From Blasia pusilla (lineage: Eukaryota; Marchantiophyta; Marchantiopsida; Blasiales), in NCBI GenBank assembly GCA_050084515.1, contig CM114271.1, positions 9,362,001-9,426,000 on the forward strand: a stretch of 64,000 bases of DNA, written 5' to 3'. Below the pieces are notes generated by a model. That model was not told where the DNA came from, ran no database searches, and saw only the letters and a list, made by a program, of their open reading frames with translations. The first letter of the stretch is position 1; every line of letters starts with the position of its first letter. Shown in pieces: positions 63,126 to 64,000 of this stretch. Made by a program: the position numbers and the translations under genes.

Positions 63126-64000
63126 GATGCAATGTAGTACCCTTCAAAAGGGCTAGATCAAGAGGCCCTTCTGGCTCTCGTCCATTTGCCAAGAGAAACG
63201 GAGATTCTCCAGTTGCAGAATGCTTGGTCGAGTTGTATCAGTATTCCGCCATGCTCAGCCACCTGACCCAATCGCGTTGATCAACACTCATAATTCCTCA
63301 ACTACTGATTCACGATAGAGTTTACCTTTTCAGTGTGTCCATTAAATGCGTGGGTGGAAAGCCGATCAAACTCAGCTTGGTCTTAAACCTTCGAACAAGT
63401 GCTTCGAAAGCATCGGTAAACTTTGATCCCGATCTGAAACAATGCTCCTCGGCAAACCATGAGCACGCCACCAGCTATCAAGGAATAGTTGCGTTGCGTC
63501 GATATGCCGCGGAATCCACCGTCGGCACGAATCTCGCCAACTTGCTAAACCGATCAACAATCACAAGTATAGCGTTGTATCCCCCAGATTCGGAAGACTC
63601 GTGATGAAATCCATACTCACACTTTGCAAGGGTCCTTCGGGATCGGCAAGGGATGCAAACAAGCCCATTTCTTATCATAAGAGACTCTATTCGCTAGCGG
63701 TGTCACACAGTCTTCACATATTGAGCAACATCCTTCTTCATGTTGGGCCAAAAGAACCGCCGACTGTAATCGCTAGCGTAGATTTCTCTCCTTTATGTCC
63801 GCCAAGGGCCTGTCGTGACATTCCGCTAACACCTTGGTTCGCATCCTGCCTTGCCCTACAAAGATCCTACTCTGTTTGAACCTTAGTAAACCGTGCCTCA
63901 AGCTTATGTTGGCCACCTTCTCACCCTGCTTCAACTTCCTCAGGTATTCCCCTGCTTGAGCATCCTTCATATATCCTTGACAAATCCTTCTCTCCAGATC
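63126..64000 (-). pseudogene. Second chromovirus integrase fragment
   Basis: Closely related to 28640-29480: leftwards it gives MKDAQAGEYLRKLKQGEKVA, ISLRHGLLRFKQSRIFVGQG, SGGYNAILVIVDRFSKLARF (integrase core), HGLPRSIVSDRDQSLPML, and ends in the block before the chromodomain at 63126, next to MULE-F palindromes. Many frameshifts. It runs off the right edge of the window; the LTR and target duplication are not visible. Confidence 0.82.

Noticed and set aside
1-64000. Host protein-coding genes, tRNA or rRNA genes
   Set aside because: I looked for conserved housekeeping motifs and tRNA-like folds by eye and found none; all long frames trace to mobile elements. A tRNA scan and protein search would be decisive.

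Overview
This window reads as repeat-dense nuclear DNA of a green-plant-lineage (streptophyte) genome. The support is three plant-type LTR retrotransposon classes (Ty1/copia; a chromodomain Ty3/gypsy element with the plant initiator-Met-tRNA primer site TGGTATCAGAGC; a Tat/Athila-like Ty3 element with a TGGCGCC primer site) and Mutator-like DNA transposons with GT-AG introns. I could not decide among alga, bryophyte, lycophyte or seed plant. I see no host gene, rRNA or tRNA; essentially everything is nested mobile DNA, and nearly all of it is broken.

The main actor is one family of Mutator-like elements (MULEs), about 12.6 kb when complete, present as copies or pieces here called A, B, C, D, E, F and G. 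Copy B (48137-60781) shows both ends and a perfect 10-bp target duplication (CCTCTTCACG). Two genes point away from a shared promoter region. One is a transposase with an N-terminal WRKY/GCM-like zinc region, a DDE-type core and a C-terminal SWIM finger. The other is a cargo gene reading: Lys/Glu-rich coiled coil, ParB-like domain (DGNHR motif), helical linker, then a permuted N4/N6 amino-DNA-methyltransferase (motif IV before motif I). A third small conserved ORF of about 106 codons lies between the cargo gene and the element end. Introns, the divergent promoter region and the subterminal DNA, but not the exons, are filled with imperfect and perfect 21-27 bp palindromes with half-site GCAACCCGTCGGA. 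They are absent from the retrotransposons in the same window.

Layout. 1-1669: copia RT, split by a 1002-bp solo LTR. 1670-14486: MULE-A inserted in the copia. 14487-15001: copia RNase H tail and 3' LTR. 15002-15423: transposase fragment G. About 15545-17950: C (transposase 3' half). 17951-23516: D (cargo gene plus ends). 23517-24451: degenerate end fragments. 24452-61640: E (cargo gene on the minus strand), split twice. The first split is by the chromovirus 26374-47370 (TSD AGACC), itself split by the Tat-like element 29625-43277 (TSD CAGCG/CAGTG), whose 5' LTR carries a further solo LTR (TSD GAACC). The second split is by MULE-B, which landed inside E's methyltransferase exon. 61846-63125: F (cargo-side end). 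63126-64000: a second chromovirus integrase fragment running off the window.

How the parts may work together (inference): the transposase mobilises the element, while the ParB-like/methyltransferase protein could bind or modify element DNA, with the palindromes as candidate sites. All copies here are damaged, so none is predicted to be active as it stands, but the parallel layout of A and B shows what the ancestral element encoded.
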